Positions 6,547-7,629 of a stretch of 7,629 nt of DNA are shown here, piece after piece. Source of the stretch: Chitinophagaceae bacterium (GTDB lineage Bacteria; Bacteroidota; Bacteroidia; Chitinophagales; Chitinophagaceae); contig JAACZX010000105.1 in assembly GCA_009996555.1 (NCBI GenBank), positions 1-7,629 of the forward strand, in the 5' to 3' direction. The notes beneath the pieces were generated by a model that searched no databases, was not told the origin of the DNA, and worked only from the letters and a program-made list of their open reading frames with translations. A program made the position numbers and the translations under genes. How positions within the stretch are numbered: the stretch's first letter is position 1; each line of letters opens with the position of its first letter.

Positions 6547-7629
6547 ATGTACCGGATTATTTTGACGATCGTAACAATGTGTTTGTTCACACACACACAG
6601 GCACAGTGGTTAAAAACAAAAGCTGGCAATATTGTGAATGAAAAAAATGAAACCATTATCCTGCGTGGCATGGGGCTTGGTGGCTGGATGTTGCAGGAAG
6701 GTTACATGTTCCGTTTATCGTTTCTTGGACAGCAATACCGCATCAAAGAAAAGATCAGCGATGTGGTTGGTGAAACAAAAACAACATTCTTCTATGAACA
6801 ATGGTTGTTGAACCATAACACAAAAGCAGATATTGATTCACTGGCAGCATGGGGGTTTAACTCTGTTCGTTTGCCTATGCATTATAATCTCTATACTTTG
6901 CCGGTAGAAGATGAACCTGTAAAGGGACAACATACCTGGATTGAAAAAGGGTTTGCACTTACCGATAGTTTACTTAACTGGTGCAAAGCAAATAACCTGT
7001 ATCTCATTCTTGATCTGCATGCAGCACCGGGCGGACAGGGAAATGATCTTCCTATTTCCGACAGAGATCCATCCAAACCAGCGTTATGGGAAAGCGAAGC
7101 CAACAAAGAAAAAACAATTGCCTTGTGGCGAAAACTTGCAGAGCGTTATGCCAATGAACCCTGGATTGGCGGTTATGATATTATCAACGAACCAAACTGG
7201 GGCTTTGAAGATCCGAAGAATGATTTTCGTGGTACAGCCGAAAAAAAGAATGAGCCGTTAAGAGAATTAATGATCGGTATTACAAAAGCAATTCGTGAAG
7301 TAGATAAAAAGCACATCATCATCATTGAAGGAAATGGATTCGGAAACAATTATCGTGGCGTGCTGCCGCCATGGGATGATAATATGGTATTGAGTTTTCA
7401 CAAGTATGGAAATTTTAATAACGAGGCAGCCATTAAAAGTTTTCTTGAATTGCGGGAGCAATACAAAATGCCGTTGTGGCTGGGTGAATCCGGCGAAAAT
7501 TCAAACACATGGTTTACAGAAGCCATTGCGCTTGCAGAAAAACATGGCATTGGCTGGGCCTGGTGGCAAATGAAAAAAATGGGGATCAACAATCCGTTGG
7601 AAATAAAACGCCCTGCAGGTTATGATCAC
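6547..7629 (+). CDS. Secreted glycoside hydrolase family 5 (cellulase superfamily) enzyme, 3' partial
   Basis: The frame runs from ATG 6547 to the window edge without a stop (361 codons). MYRIILTIVTMCLF is a short signal peptide with likely cleavage after TQA19. The mature part is a GH5-type (beta/alpha)8 hydrolase: RGMGLGGW (about 40-47), SVRLP with Arg108 and His112, DLHAAPGG with His158, INEPN with acid/base Glu215, FHKYG with His285 and Tyr287, WLGESGE with nucleophile Glu314, and AWWQMKK with Trp339. All expected active-site residues are present, so it should cut a beta-linked glycan by the retaining mechanism. The subfamily and substrate (beta-glucan, mannan, other) are not settled. Sequence continues past strand 8, so a C-terminal extension or binding module may lie outside the window. 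It begins 137 bp after the small lipoprotein and is probably the PUL's enzyme. A (CA)6 run lies in the signal-peptide codons. Confidence 0.93.
   Translation, partial: MYRIILTIVTMCLFTHTQAQWLKTKAGNIVNEKNETIILRGMGLGGWMLQEGYMFRLSFLGQQYRIKEKISDVVGETKTTFFYEQWLLNHNTKADIDSLAAWGFNSVRLPMHYNLYTLPVEDEPVKGQHTWIEKGFALTDSLLNWCKANNLYLILDLHAAPGGQGNDLPISDRDPSKPALWESEANKEKTIALWRKLAERYANEPWIGGYDIINEPNWGFEDPKNDFRGTAEKKNEPLRELMIGITKAIREVDKKHIIIIEGNGFGNNYRGVLPPWDDNMVLSFHKYGNFNNEAAIKSFLELREQYKMPLWLGESGENSNTWFTEAIALAEKHGIGWAWWQMKKMGINNPLEIKRPAGYDH
6588..6599 (+). repeat. (CA)6 dinucleotide run in the GH5 signal-peptide codons
   Basis: Six perfect CA units encode part of Phe-Thr-His-Thr-Gln at the end of the signal peptide. 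Gain or loss of one unit would shift the frame before the mature enzyme. Six units is short for efficient slippage, so this is noted as a sequence fact and not claimed as a phase-variable switch. Confidence 0.6.

Noticed and set aside
1..7629. CRISPR arrays, tRNA/rRNA genes, insertion sequences or transposases
   Set aside because: No regularly spaced direct repeats, RNA-gene signatures, transposase motifs or terminal repeats were seen; coding content is continuous PUL genes.

Overview
The window looks like a Bacteroidota chromosome, most likely a soil or freshwater lineage such as Chitinophagaceae. The assignment rests on a SusC/SusD pair, surface-lipoprotein signal peptides, a Y_Y_Y-domain membrane regulator, and A-rich regions instead of Shine-Dalgarno sites before the start codons. 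The genus is an inference. Every supported gene is on the + strand, and together they form one polysaccharide utilization locus (PUL) cut at both ends.

Layout: (1) 1-900 is the C-terminal part of a membrane-anchored regulator: Y_Y_Y domain, one transmembrane helix, a long coiled coil and a LuxR-like helix-turn-helix, with no kinase domain in the visible part. (2) 901-1074 is a non-coding leader holding an AT-rich palindrome, weak promoter candidates and a 13-bp inverted repeat ending two bases before the susC start. (3) 1075-4212 is a SusC-type TonB-dependent transporter. (4) 4226-5884 is its SusD-type glycan-binding lipoprotein. (5) 5894-6409 is a small lipoprotein of unknown family. (6) 6410-6546 is a spacer with an elaborate imperfect stem-loop. 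(7) 6547 to the window end is the N-terminal 361 codons of a secreted GH5-family glycoside hydrolase with both catalytic glutamates present.

How they probably work together: the GH5 enzyme cuts a polysaccharide, SusD and perhaps the small lipoprotein capture the oligosaccharides at the cell surface, and SusC imports them using TonB energy. The adjacent regulator probably senses a ligand outside the cytoplasm and controls the locus. The three genes from susC to the small lipoprotein are tightly spaced and look like one transcription unit. GH5 follows after 137 bp and may be expressed differently.

The protein-coding content is a recognisable PUL, not a clearly new system. The least explained parts are the two structured non-coding elements (1037-1072 and 6450-6511), the small lipoprotein, and the kinase-free membrane regulator.
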